Shown here one piece after another: positions 1 to 8,248 of a stretch of DNA of 64,000 nt. The stretch is from Pseudomonas syringae. GTDB taxonomy: Bacteria; Pseudomonadota; Gammaproteobacteria; Pseudomonadales; Pseudomonadaceae. Each line of letters begins with the position of its first letter. The first letter of the stretch is position 1. The notes under the pieces were generated by a model. That model was given only the letters and a program-made list of their open reading frames with translations, was not told the origin of the DNA and did no database searches. The position numbers and the translations under genes are program-made. The DNA lies in contig NZ_WKCB01000005.1 of the NCBI RefSeq assembly GCF_021606685.1, positions 1 to 64,000 on the forward strand. Reading direction: 5' to 3'.

Positions 1-684
1 GCCCAGCGCCAACCCCCACCAGGCGCGCTGCATGAACTCGGAGAGGGCGATCACCTGCAGGGTAAATGCCGGCAGTTGGCCGTCCACTCCGGCGAACAAG
101 GTCTGGAACTGAGGCACCACGTGCACCAGCAACACGCCGGTGACCAGGCCGGCGACCACCAGCACCGCGGCCGGGTAAGTCATGGCCTTTTTGATTCGGG
201 TTCTGAGCTGCTCACTTTTTTCCCGGTGGATCGCCACGCGCTCCAGCAAGGTTTCGAGTGCCCCGGCGTGTTCGCCGGCCGCCACCAGGTTGCAGTACAA
301 GTCATCGAAGTAACGCGGTTGTTTGCGCAAGGCTTCGTTCAGGCTGGTGCCAGCAGCGATCTCCTGTTTCAGGCCCTGCACCAGTTCACGCATCGACCGG
401 TTGTCGAAGCCCTCGCTGATGATGTCGAAGGCTTGCAGCAGCGCAATCCCGGCCTTGAGCAGCGTGGCCAGTTGGCGAGTGAACAGGGTGATATCGTCGG
501 TTTTTATCGACGGCGCGAGGTTGGGCAGCAGCGCGGATTTCTTGTACACCCGCCCAGGGCTGATGCCTTGCTGGCGCAGCTGCGCCTTGATCAGCGCAGC
601 ATTGTGCCCACGGGTTTGCCCGCACACTTTGCGTCCTTTGCGGTTGGTGCCTTCCCAGGCGTAAGTCGTCGAAGCGTTGTTCAT
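1..684 (-). CDS. pilC: Type IV pilus inner-membrane platform protein PilC (5' part only)
   Basis: The minus strand from the ATG at 684 stays open to the window edge and gives the first 228 residues, starting MNNASTTYAWEGTNRKGRK. It reads as PilC/GspF: an N-terminal cytoplasmic region, the first T2SSF helical domain at about 60-165 with the family signature around LFTRQLATLLKAGI, and a first hydrophobic membrane segment at about 170-195. PilC is the inner-membrane platform that couples the PilB and PilT motors to pilin assembly. It is transcribed away from pilA, as in the usual pseudomonad pilBCD/pilA arrangement. The remaining roughly 175 residues lie outside the window. The family call is secure; only the 3' end is missing. 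Confidence 0.93.
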   Translation of the reverse strand, partial: MNNASTTYAWEGTNRKGRKVCGQTRGHNAALIKAQLRQQGISPGRVYKKSALLPNLAPSIKTDDITLFTRQLATLLKAGIALLQAFDIISEGFDNRSMRELVQGLKQEIAAGTSLNEALRKQPRYFDDLYCNLVAAGEHAGALETLLERVAIHREKSEQLRTRIKKAMTYPAAVLVVAGLVTGVLLVHVVPQFQTLFAGVDGQLPAFTLQVIALSEFMQRAWWGLALG

Positions 685-885
685 GTCGCGGTTCCGCACA
701 CAAGGGTCGAAGCTTCATAGCTTAGTCAGGTGGCGGATTCGGACAGGCCGTTGGCCAAGGATAAAATGTCAGAATGTGCGTCTTGCAGGCGCTTGACCGC
801 GTACGGATGAGTACACTGGCGCCGCTGCACACCACGGGGCGCAGGAAGCGCCTTGTCATGAGTTCTATTCTGGAGAGTGAATGTG

Positions 886-1299
886 ATGCGTCAGAACGGT
901 TTTACCTTGATCGAGTTATTGATCGTCGTGGCAATCATCGGCATTTTGGCCACCATCGGCCTGCCGATGTACACCACCCACCAGGCCAAAGCCAAGTTCA
1001 CCGCTGGCCTGGCTGAAATCAGCGCGTTGAAGGCCGGGTACGAAGACACCCTCAACCAGGGCACCGTACCCACCCTGGCACTGATCGGCGGCACCAGCCC
1101 CACCGCCAACTGCACGATCGACGTGACGGGCGACGTAGCCACCGGTGCGGGTGCCATCAGCTGCGAGTTACTCGACGCTCCGGCACCGGTGCTGGGCAAG
1201 ACCATCAGCCTGACGCGCAGCGCCACCACCGGTTGGAAGTGCACCACAAACGCTGAAGCAAAATATGTCGGCAAGGGCTGCGGCGCCGACGGGGCATAA
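886..1299 (+). CDS. pilA: Type IVa major pilin PilA
   Basis: The prepilin has a five-residue leader (MRQNG) followed by the canonical cleavage and N-methylation site G/FTLIELLIVVAIIGILA, whose hydrophobic helix forms the pilus core. The mature protein is about 132 residues with four cysteines; the last two (WKC...GKGC) match the C-terminal disulfide loop of type IVa pilins. GGAGA at 872-876 suits the ATG at 886. A GTG at 877 would add three residues but sits directly on the Shine-Dalgarno. The protein ends GCGADGA and has no C-terminal serine, which matters because the next gene lies where P. aeruginosa keeps its pilin glycosyltransferase. It is divergent from pilC. No convincing -24/-12 sigma-54 promoter was recognised upstream. 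Confidence 0.93.
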   Translation: MRQNGFTLIELLIVVAIIGILATIGLPMYTTHQAKAKFTAGLAEISALKAGYEDTLNQGTVPTLALIGGTSPTANCTIDVTGDVATGAGAISCELLDAPAPVLGKTISLTRSATTGWKCTTNAEAKYVGKGCGADGA

Positions 1300-1334
1300 C
1301 TGCTAAACCATCCACAGGGATGTAGAGGTGGCCG

Positions 1335-2732
1335 ATGGTGTTATCCGTGCAGCAGCGTGGCAGTGTTTTCCTGGTAGTGACCGCGTGTTTGTTGATTGTT
1401 GGGGTATGTGCACCGTTCGGTGGGCATGACCTGCAACGTGCAATGCAGATCGCCATCGGGTTTTGCGCGGTGCTGTATGGGCTGGCGGTCACCCCGGCGC
1501 AGCGCTTGGTGGATCGGCCCACGGCCATCGGTGTGGCGTTGATTGTGGTGCTTGGCCTGATGTCTTCGGCGCTGGCGCACCAGCCGCTGTGGGCGTTCAC
1601 CGAAGTGGCGTTGTTTGTCAGTTGCGCCGCGATTGCGGTGGCGTTTGCGTCGCTGCGGCGCAGTGGTGGTGAGCCTTTGGATCGTGTGCTGATCCTGGTG
1701 GTACTGCTGATCTGCCTGATCAAGTCGAGCCAATACCTGTATGCCGCGGCACTCGCGTTTTCCAGTGGTGGGCGCTCGCTTGACCCTGACCTGCTGCTGT
1801 CCGGCTTTTCCAACAAGCGTTTCTACGGCCAGTTCCAGACGTTTACCCTGCCGCTGCTGGCGCTTCCCCTATTGTTGCCCTCTGTCTCCCGCACCCTGCG
1901 AGGTGCGGTATTTGCGTTGCTGTGCGTTTGGTGGTTGATCGCGATCAGCGGCGGTACACGCGGCACGTGGCTGGGCATGGCCGTGGCCGGTGTGGTGGTG
2001 GCGCTGCTGGGGCCGGGACGGCGTTGGCTGGGTTGGCAGTTGGCCGCTGTGCTGGGCGGACTCTTGCTGTATTGGCTGGGGTTTACGCTGTTGGCGGATT
2101 ACTTGGGGATCGAGATCACCAAGGACGCCAGTGACCGCCTTACCACCTCGCTGTCAGGGCGCGGCCCGATCTGGTGGCAGGCCTGGCATATGCTTCTTGA
2201 GCGCCCGTGGCTGGGCTTTGGGCCGATGCATTTTGCCGATATTGCCAACCGGATTGCTGCCCATCCTCACCAGTCCATCCTGCAGTGGGCGAGCGAATGG
2301 GGCGTGCCCTCGGCGCTGTGCGTGGCGGTGCTGGCGTGGCGAGCTGGCTGGGCCACGTTCGGTGTGTTGCGTGAACGCGCGCAGTGCACCGAGCGTGCAG
2401 ACCTGCTGCGCTTATGCCTGTTTGCGGCGTTGGTCGCGGCGCTTGTGCAGTCCATGGTCGATGGTGTGATCGTGATGCCCAACTCGCAGGTCTGGTTGGC
2501 GCTGGTGGTGGGCTGGCTGATGGCGCTGCATCGGTGGCGAACGCCGGTCAGCGTTGTTCCGCCGATGGCCTGGAACCTGTGGAAGGGCCTGAGTGTGCTG
2601 GCCGTTGGTCTGCTGGTAGTGATCGCGCTGCGCGACGTGCCCCATCTGCAGCAAGCCCAGCAACACTACCTGGATGCCCATGAAGGCCGCCTGCAGCCAC
2701 GCTTCTGGGCCCAGGGGGTCATTGCGCGCTGA
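1335..2732 (+). CDS. Wzy_C/O-antigen-ligase family membrane protein, probable pilin O-glycosyltransferase (TfpO/PilO-like)
   Basis: The 465-residue protein has about ten hydrophobic segments and a central periplasmic loop typical of the O-antigen ligase (Wzy_C) superfamily. The loop region around 270-320 contains SGRGPIWWQAWHMLLERPWLGFGP and HPHQSILQWASEWG, matching the family's arginine- and histidine-bearing motifs. It starts 35 bp after pilA behind AGAGGTG (1324-1330), and a tRNA-Thr follows. This pilA-ligase-tRNA order is that of group I P. aeruginosa pilin loci, where TfpO transfers an O-antigen unit to the C-terminal serine of pilin. The family call rests on sequence; pilin as substrate is inferred from position, and the pilin here lacks that serine. 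It could instead be an ordinary polysaccharide ligase. Confidence 0.72.
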   Translation: MVLSVQQRGSVFLVVTACLLIVGVCAPFGGHDLQRAMQIAIGFCAVLYGLAVTPAQRLVDRPTAIGVALIVVLGLMSSALAHQPLWAFTEVALFVSCAAIAVAFASLRRSGGEPLDRVLILVVLLICLIKSSQYLYAAALAFSSGGRSLDPDLLLSGFSNKRFYGQFQTFTLPLLALPLLLPSVSRTLRGAVFALLCVWWLIAISGGTRGTWLGMAVAGVVVALLGPGRRWLGWQLAAVLGGLLLYWLGFTLLADYLGIEITKDASDRLTTSLSGRGPIWWQAWHMLLERPWLGFGPMHFADIANRIAAHPHQSILQWASEWGVPSALCVAVLAWRAGWATFGVLRERAQCTERADLLRLCLFAALVAALVQSMVDGVIVMPNSQVWLALVVGWLMALHRWRTPVSVVPPMAWNLWKGLSVLAVGLLVVIALRDVPHLQQAQQHYLDAHEGRLQPRFWAQGVIAR

Positions 2733-2780
2733 AGGCCGCAAGTTGCCGGACGCCCGATGCGGTGCTAGCTTTAGTCCACC

Positions 2781-2853
2781 GCCCGTGTAGCTCAGTTGGT
2801 AGAGCAGCGCACTCGTAACGCGAAGGTCGCAGGTTCAATTCCTGTCTCGGGCA
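2781..2853 (+). tRNA. tRNA-Thr (anticodon CGT), no encoded CCA
   Basis: A cloverleaf can be folded. The acceptor stem GCCCGTG pairs with CTCGGGC (one T-T mismatch), the D arm is GCTC-AGTTGGTA-GAGC, the anticodon loop CTCGTAA gives CGT (Thr), and the T arm is GCAGG-TTCAATT-CCTGT. The anticodon stem GCGCA/CGCGA has an A-C closing mismatch beside the G-A mismatch I recall in enterobacterial tRNA-Thr(CGT). The discriminator A is followed by AAA, so CCA is not encoded. A tRNA-Thr beside the pilin locus is a known landmark in Pseudomonas. Confidence 0.85.
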
Positions 2854-3020
2854 AAAGGGCAGCACCGTTTCAAATGCAACGCTTCAAAGGCAGCACTGTT
2901 TTCAGATGATCCCAGAATGGTTCTGAAGGCCAGACGAGTCGGCATTCGTGCCCGCTCTTTTGTATCTGCGCAACCTTGATGACCCAGATGCATCCCCATT
3001 CCTTGATCTAAGAGAACAAC

Positions 3021-3326
3021 ATGACCACGACAGAAATGACCCAGGAAGTTCGGCACCAAGCAGCCCTCGAAAAATACCTCGAGGAATCGCCGCAGCTTAA
3101 AGAAGAGATCAAGGACCTGAGCGCCGATGATCAGCGCGACCAGATTCAGTGGGCATTCGAGGACGAGGCCGAGAGCCAGGGTTACCAGCCTTGGGAGTTG
3201 ACCCTCAAGTACACCTCGACACCTGAAGAGTTTGAAGCCGCACGGCTGGCCCTGCACAAAGAGGCAGCCGAGGTGCTGGGTGTTGAGTGGGAAGAGTATT
3301 GCGAGATGAACGACCTGGTCGTTTAA
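3021..3326 (+). CDS. DUF6388 family small acidic protein
   Basis: This is a 101-residue, strongly acidic, helix-rich soluble protein (MTTTEMTQEVRHQAAL...EEYCEMNDLVV). It resembles the short pseudomonad proteins grouped as DUF6388, whose function is unknown. AAGAGA lies a few bases before the ATG at 3021; an internal ATG at 3036 is possible. It has no signal peptide, no cysteine cluster and no recognisable catalytic motif. It stands alone between the tRNA and the convergent nadC gene and ends just before a strong palindrome at 3340-3365. The reading frame shows normal Pseudomonas codon use, so the gene is likely real; its job cannot be told. Confidence 0.78.
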   Translation: MTTTEMTQEVRHQAALEKYLEESPQLKEEIKDLSADDQRDQIQWAFEDEAESQGYQPWELTLKYTSTPEEFEAARLALHKEAAEVLGVEWEEYCEMNDLVV

Positions 3327-3339
3327 GCGCGTACTTGAG

Positions 3340-3365
3340 GCAGGAGCGAGCGCGCTCGCTCCTGC
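3340..3365. terminator. Perfect 13-bp-arm palindrome, bidirectional terminator candidate
   Basis: gcaggagcgagcg is followed directly by its exact reverse complement, between the convergent ends of the DUF6388 gene and nadC. There is no long T-run, so it may be a REP-like or transcript-end stabilising hairpin rather than a strict intrinsic terminator. Confidence 0.6.
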
Positions 3366-3374
3366 ACACACACG

Positions 3375-4223
3375 TCAGATACTGAGGCGCATCGACAGAT
3401 CGACCGCCTTCACATCCTTGGTCATCGCACCGATGGAGATGTAGTCCACGCCGGTTTCGGCGATCGGCAGCAGGGTGCTTTCATTGATCCCGCCGCTGGC
3501 TTCCAGCTTGGCCTTGCCGCCGTTGAGGCGCACGGCTTCACGCATATCGTCCAGGCTCAATTCATCCAGCATGATGATATCGGCGCCTGCCGCCAGTGCG
3601 TCGCGCAGTTCTTCCAGGCTCTCTACTTCGATTTCCACCGGCTTGCCCGGGGCGATCTTGTGCGCGGCCGCAATGGCCTGGCCGATGCCGCCACAGGCAG
3701 CGATATGGTTTTCCTTGATCAGGAACGCGTCATACAGCCCGATACGGTGGTTGTGGCAGCCGCCGCAGGTTACCGCGTATTTCTGCGCCAGGCGCAGGCC
3801 CGGCAGGGTTTTGCGTGTGTCCAGCAGCTTGACTTGGGTGCTGGCGACAAAGTCCGCCAGGTACTGAGCACGTGTGGCGACCCCGGACAGCAATTGCAGG
3901 AAGTTCAATGCGCAGCGCTCGCCGCTGAGCAGCGAGCGAGCCGGGCCTTCGAGGTGAAACAACACTTGGTTGGGGCTGACGCGATCACCGTCGGCCACCT
4001 GCCAGTGCACGGCGACCCGTGGGTCCAGTTGGCGGAACACCGCGTCGACCCACGCAGTACCGGCAATGACGGCGGTGTCGCGGGTGATGATGGCTGCGGT
4101 GGCCAGCCGTTCGGCCGGGATCAACTGTGCAGTGATGTCGCCGCTGCCGATGTCTTCCAGCAGTGCGCGGCGCACGTTGGCTTCGATTTCGGCGGTGAGG
4201 TCGGCAAGACGGAGATTCGGCAT
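3375..4223 (-). CDS. nadC: Nicotinate-nucleotide pyrophosphorylase (carboxylating), quinolinate phosphoribosyltransferase
   Basis: NadC converts quinolinate and PRPP to nicotinate mononucleotide, CO2 and pyrophosphate in de novo NAD synthesis. The 282-residue product starts [14 protein letters not shown] at 4223 behind GGAG (seven bases upstream); a longer open frame to 4325 lacks a ribosome site. Family motifs are visible: the N-terminal [60 protein letters not shown] with basic quinolinate- and PRPP-binding residues, and the C-terminal barrel stretch EASGGI. It is divergent from the DUF1631 gene across about 245 bp. Length and motifs are normal for the family. Confidence 0.97.
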   Translation of the reverse strand: MPNLRLADLTAEIEANVRRALLEDIGSGDITAQLIPAERLATAAIITRDTAVIAGTAWVDAVFRQLDPRVAVHWQVADGDRVSPNQVLFHLEGPARSLLSGERCALNFLQLLSGVATRAQYLADFVASTQVKLLDTRKTLPGLRLAQKYAVTCGGCHNHRIGLYDAFLIKENHIAACGGIGQAIAAAHKIAPGKPVEIEVESLEELRDALAAGADIIMLDELSLDDMREAVRLNGGKAKLEASGGINESTLLPIAETGVDYISIGAMTKDVKAVDLSMRLSI

Positions 4224-4469
4224 AACACGCTCCACAAACAAAGTGCCCCGATTATAGGGGCAGTGCGGGCTCCAACCCAGACTCAACGCACATTTACCGC
4301 GCAACGACAGAGTTTGCTGGCGCAACCCCCCTCATTTGCAAGATAATCTCGCGCCTTGCAATTGGCGTCATAGCTTTGACGTCCTGGTGATAACCGGTTT
4401 TTCATAGCGCCCACACGGGCCCTGTACCCGAGCTTTACCCACCCAATACCGCCGTTTCAGGAGGCCAGG

Positions 4470-6620
4470 ATGCACAATGACGGAAAGGTGGTGCCAATCA
4501 ACAAGGCACAGGCCACGCCATCGCCGCTCGCCCGACTGCCGGTGGTGTTGCTGCAGGTTCGCGACAAGGCTGCACAGCAGTTGCAGCAGGGTCTGCAGGA
4601 CCTGTTCGATAACGCCGACGACACCCTGTTCGAAATGGCCGACAAGGCCCGTAGCAACGTCGATCACCATATCTTTTTTGAAGCCATGCGCGACCTGCGC
4701 CTCAAGCGCAAGAATTTCGAGCGCGTGTTCATGGAGCGGCTGTTCGAAGCCTTCGCCGACCTGGGCCAGGCTGGACGGGGTGAGCGGCAACTGGTGCCGG
4801 TGGTGTCCTATGACGTAGCCAAGGGTGCCTCGCGTGATGATCTGGAAAAAGCCGTGGCACTTGAGGCCATGCTGGGCCGGGTGCGCCACCGCGATGGCTT
4901 GGCGCTAGGGCAACTGACTGCGCGCTTGAGCGCGTTGCTGGGCAATCGCCTGGACGACCGCGAGAACCCGCTGGGCCCGGCGCTGCTCTGCGAGTTTTTC
5001 CTGCGGGCGGGGCGCAGCCTGGGCGTGGAGATCCGGGTCAAACTGATCATGCTCAAGCTCTTCGAAAAATACGTGCTCAGTGACGCCGACCAACTGTACG
5101 GCGAGGCCAACCGACTGCTGGTGGCGACCGGCGTGTTGCCAGCCCTCAAGGCCGTGCCATCGCGGCGTCCCGGTGGGCGTGCAGCCGGTGAGCAGCCGAG
5201 TGAGCAAGCGCCGCCGAGCGCCGAGCTGCCAGGTGACGAAAACGGCCAGGAAGCCTTCGTCGCCTTGCAGGCATTGCTGGCCACGATGCGTGGCAGTGTC
5301 GCGCCCACTCTCGAAGCCAGCGCCGAGCCGCTGCCCATTGCCACCCGCGATCTGCTGCGCCTGCTGTCGCACTTGCAGCAATACGTGCCGGAGCCGGAGG
5401 CTGAAGATGATGTCGACCTGCGCAACCAGCTTGAGCAGTTGCTCACTCGCGTCAGCGTCAAGAGCGGCAAGTCGCGGGTCCTGGAGGCTTGGGACGAAGA
5501 CGTGATCAACCTGATCGCCCTGTTGTTCGAGTTCATCCTCAACGACCGCACGGTGCCCGATGCGCTCAAGGCGCTGATCGCGCGCCTGCAGATTCCGCTG
5601 CTGAAAGTGGCGGTACTGGACAAGCGTTTTTTCACTCGCGCCAGCCACCCGGCGCGATGCCTGCTCAATGAAATCGCGGCGGCGGCCATGGGCTGGAGCC
5701 CGCGCGAAGACTACCAGCGTGACCCCCTCTACCTGCGCATCGAGCAAGTGGTGCAGCGTTTGCTCAACGAATTTGTCGAAGACCCGGCGATTTTTTCCCA
5801 GTTGCTTGCGGAGTTCGGCGCGTTTACCGCCGACGAGCGCCGGCGCAGCGAGCTGCTTGAGCAGCACACCCGCGATGCCGAAGACGCGCGCGTGCGCACC
5901 CAGGCGGCCCGCCAGCGGGTGGCCGCGGTGCTGGATCAACGTTTGTTGGGCAAGGTGTTGCCCAAGGCGGTGGTGCAGTTCCTGCAACAGGCCTGGAGCC
6001 AAGTGCTGTTGCTGGCCAGCCTCAAGCAGGGTGAGCAGTCGGTGCAATGGCAGGCGGGGCTGCGCACCATGGACGAGTTGATCGGGAGCGTCAGCCTGCA
6101 GCAAGACACCCAGGCCGCTCGCCATCTGCTGGAGCAACTGCCGGGCTTGCTCAAGGCGTTGCGCGACGGCTTGACCAGCGCCGCGTTCGACCCGTTCAGC
6201 ACGCGTGAATTTTTTCTGCGGTTGCAGGCCCTGCATGTCCAGGCGCCCAACGGTGTCGACGGCCTGATCGAAGTGCGCGAACCCTGTGCTTTCGGCGCCG
6301 CGCCGCACGATCCCAGCGCCGAGCTGCCGGCCAATGATCCCGACCTGCTCAAGGTTCAACGGTTGCGGATCGGCACCTGGATAGTGTTCCAGGAGCGCGC
6401 CAGCACCCCGTTGCGCTGCCGGCTCACCGCGATCATGGCACCGGCCGGCGGCTATATCTTTGTCAGCCGAACCGGCCTCAAGGTCCTGGAGCGCAGTGCC
6501 GGGCAGTTGGCGCTGGCGTTCAAGTGTGGCGAGCTGCATGTGCTGGACGACGGGCCGCTGTTCGAGCGTGCGCTGGCGGCGGTGGTGGGCAAGCTGCGAC
6601 AACTCAATCACGGCAAGTGA
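4470..6620 (+). CDS. DUF1631 domain-containing protein
   Basis: This 716-residue cytoplasmic protein is rich in Leu, Gln and Arg helices and fits DUF1631, a gammaproteobacterial family often mis-called thymidine phosphorylase. The N-terminal 130 residues contain the conserved start of the family (LFDNADDTLFEMADKA...FFEAMRDLR). A low-complexity Pro/Glu/Ala linker lies near 225-260, and the C-terminal about 110 residues (LRIGTWIVFQ...GYIFVSRTGLKVLE) look PilZ-like in strand pattern. CAGGAGG precedes the ATG at 4470. It sits between nadC and ampD, as I recall for PAO1 (PA4523). No enzyme motif is seen. A role in cyclic-di-GMP-linked signalling would be a guess from the tail only. Confidence 0.85.
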   Translation: MHNDGKVVPINKAQATPSPLARLPVVLLQVRDKAAQQLQQGLQDLFDNADDTLFEMADKARSNVDHHIFFEAMRDLRLKRKNFERVFMERLFEAFADLGQAGRGERQLVPVVSYDVAKGASRDDLEKAVALEAMLGRVRHRDGLALGQLTARLSALLGNRLDDRENPLGPALLCEFFLRAGRSLGVEIRVKLIMLKLFEKYVLSDADQLYGEANRLLVATGVLPALKAVPSRRPGGRAAGEQPSEQAPPSAELPGDENGQEAFVALQALLATMRGSVAPTLEASAEPLPIATRDLLRLLSHLQQYVPEPEAEDDVDLRNQLEQLLTRVSVKSGKSRVLEAWDEDVINLIALLFEFILNDRTVPDALKALIARLQIPLLKVAVLDKRFFTRASHPARCLLNEIAAAAMGWSPREDYQRDPLYLRIEQVVQRLLNEFVEDPAIFSQLLAEFGAFTADERRRSELLEQHTRDAEDARVRTQAARQRVAAVLDQRLLGKVLPKAVVQFLQQAWSQVLLLASLKQGEQSVQWQAGLRTMDELIGSVSLQQDTQAARHLLEQLPGLLKALRDGLTSAAFDPFSTREFFLRLQALHVQAPNGVDGLIEVREPCAFGAAPHDPSAELPANDPDLLKVQRLRIGTWIVFQERASTPLRCRLTAIMAPAGGYIFVSRTGLKVLERSAGQLALAFKCGELHVLDDGPLFERALAAVVGKLRQLNHGK

Positions 6621-6681
6621 TCGCAACCACAGGGGCGAACGCGGCATACTGGTAACACGTTGTCTCGTTCAAGGAACCTGT

Positions 6682-7245
6682 ATGCAGTTGGACCCCACCA
6701 GCGGTTGGTGCCAGGGCATCCGTCATTGCCCTTCGCCCAACTTCAATGAGCGCCCCGCAGGCGAAATTTCACTGTTGGTGGTGCATAACATCAGCCTGCC
6801 ACCGGCGCAGTTTGCCACCGGCAAAGTGCAGGAGTTTTTCCAGAATCGCCTGGATGTCACGGAACATCCCTACTTTGAGGGGATCGCCGACCTACGGGTG
6901 TCCGCGCATTTCCTGATTGAGCGTGACGGTGCGGTGACGCAGTTTGTGTCCTGCATCGACCGGGCCTGGCACGCCGGCGTTTCGTGCTTTGAGGGGCGTG
7001 AAACCTGTAATGACTTTTCCCTGGGGATAGAGCTGGAAGGCACGGATGACCTGCCGTTCACCGACGCCCAATATGCGGCGCTGATCGACCTGACCCGCCA
7101 ACTGCTGGCGGCCTACCCAGGTATCACTGCGCAGCGCATCTGTGGCCACAGCGATATTGCCCCGGGACGCAAGACCGATCCCGGCCCCGCTTTTGATTGG
7201 GCGCGCTTTCGCAGCGCCCTGCAGGATGGAGGACACGCACGATGA
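6682..7245 (+). CDS. ampD: 1,6-anhydro-N-acetylmuramyl-L-alanine amidase AmpD
   Basis: AmpD is the cytoplasmic zinc amidase that removes the peptide from 1,6-anhydroMurNAc-peptides in cell-wall recycling; its loss raises AmpR-activated beta-lactamase. The 187-residue protein keeps the zinc ligands His35 (VVHNIS), His156 and Asp166 (GHSDIAPGRKTDPG), the catalytic Glu117 (SLGIELEG) and Lys164. The start at 6682 follows AAGGAA. The frame is also open further upstream, overlapping the DUF1631 gene, but that part lacks family similarity. The stop overlaps the ampE ATG (ATGA), showing translational coupling. Confidence 0.97.
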   Translation: MQLDPTSGWCQGIRHCPSPNFNERPAGEISLLVVHNISLPPAQFATGKVQEFFQNRLDVTEHPYFEGIADLRVSAHFLIERDGAVTQFVSCIDRAWHAGVSCFEGRETCNDFSLGIELEGTDDLPFTDAQYAALIDLTRQLLAAYPGITAQRICGHSDIAPGRKTDPGPAFDWARFRSALQDGGHAR

Positions 7246-8078
7246 GTTTTCTGGTGTTGGTGCTGGCCGTGTGGATCGAGAAATTCTCGGCCCTGCGCCA
7301 GCGGTTGCAGCGCGATGGCGGTTGGCTGCGCGAGCTGGCCAGGCTGGAAGCGAGCCCGCGCATGGGCAAGCAGCCCTGGCTGATTCTGACGGTATTGGTG
7401 TTGTTGCCGGTGGCGTTGCTGGCGCTGTTGCTGCTGGTGCTGGAGCCAGTGGCCTACGGCTTGCTGGCCTTGCCAGTGCACCTGCTGGTGGTGATCTACA
7501 GCCTGGGGCGCGGTGATGTGCTGGCCGGTCTTGGCCCGTTTCGCGATGCCTGGCGGCGTGGGGATCTGCAAGCCGCCGAGCATGTGGCCGAGCGCGATCT
7601 GAACCTGAGCGCAGACAGCGGTGAACAACTGCTCGAGCGCGTTCAGGGGCATTTGCTCTGGCAGGCCTACCAAAGCTTTTTTGCGGTGATTTTCTGGTAC
7701 TTCCTGCTGGGGCCAGTCGCCGCGCTGGCGTATCGCCTGCTGGCCCTGGCCAGTGAACACAGCAAGAACCCGTTGGTGGCCGAACGTGCCGGGCAGATGC
7801 GGCATGCCTTCGACTGGCTGCCGGTGCGCCTGCTGGCAGCCAGCTTTGCACTGGTGGGCAACTTTGTCGCGGTCAGCCGCGTGATGCTCCATGAGCTGTT
7901 GAGCTGGGACATCAGCGCCGCGCAATTGATGGAGAAAGTCGGCCTGGCCGCCGCCGAAATCCCGCCGCCAGTGGTAGGCGCCGATGGCATCAACAGCCTG
8001 GACCGTCTTTGGGAACTGCTGCTGCGCGCGGCGGTGCTGTGGTATGCCGGGTTTGCTATCTGGACCGTGCTGCCTTAA
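7242..8078 (+). CDS. ampE: Regulatory signalling protein AmpE
   Basis: AmpE is an inner-membrane protein linked to AmpD in sensing peptidoglycan recycling; its biochemical role is not settled. The 278-residue product begins MSFLVLVLAVWIEKFSALR. It has membrane segments near 45-75, 140-170 (SFFAVIFWYFLLGPVAALAYR), 190-215 and at the C-terminus (AVLWYAGFAIWTVLP), with a CobD/CbiB-like arrangement. GGAGG lies upstream of the ATG, inside the end of ampD, and the two genes overlap by four bases, so they form one transcript. Confidence 0.95.
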   Translation: MSFLVLVLAVWIEKFSALRQRLQRDGGWLRELARLEASPRMGKQPWLILTVLVLLPVALLALLLLVLEPVAYGLLALPVHLLVVIYSLGRGDVLAGLGPFRDAWRRGDLQAAEHVAERDLNLSADSGEQLLERVQGHLLWQAYQSFFAVIFWYFLLGPVAALAYRLLALASEHSKNPLVAERAGQMRHAFDWLPVRLLAASFALVGNFVAVSRVMLHELLSWDISAAQLMEKVGLAAAEIPPPVVGADGINSLDRLWELLLRAAVLWYAGFAIWTVLP

Positions 8079-8104
8079 TCGAGTCAGCACGCTCAACACG
8101 GTGG

Positions 8105-8121
8105 GAGGGAGCAACTCCCTC
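8105..8121 (+). terminator. Short GAGGGAG/CTCCCTC hairpin after ampE
   Basis: Seven-base arms with a three-base loop lie 27 bp after the ampE stop. There is no strong T-run, so this is a weak terminator or a decayed REP unit. Confidence 0.4.
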
Positions 8122-8248
8122 TCGCCGTTCGTTAACCTTACGTTACAAAACTCCCTTCCAATTTGAGCTATACAGACAGAGCGCCAAATAGTGGCTTTCT
8201 GCCGCCGCCCTGCGCCTCAAATAAAAATAATAGAAAGGGAGATCACCT

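Noticed and set aside
721..885. Sigma-54 (-24/-12) promoter for pilA
   Set aside because: Expected from P. aeruginosa, but no GG-N10-GC pair with good surrounding bases was found on inspection; the nearest, tgtgcgtcttgca, is a poor match.
4905..6647. A 580-residue open frame antisense to the DUF1631 gene
   Set aside because: Same shadow signature; the plus-strand gene has a ribosome site and a family match.
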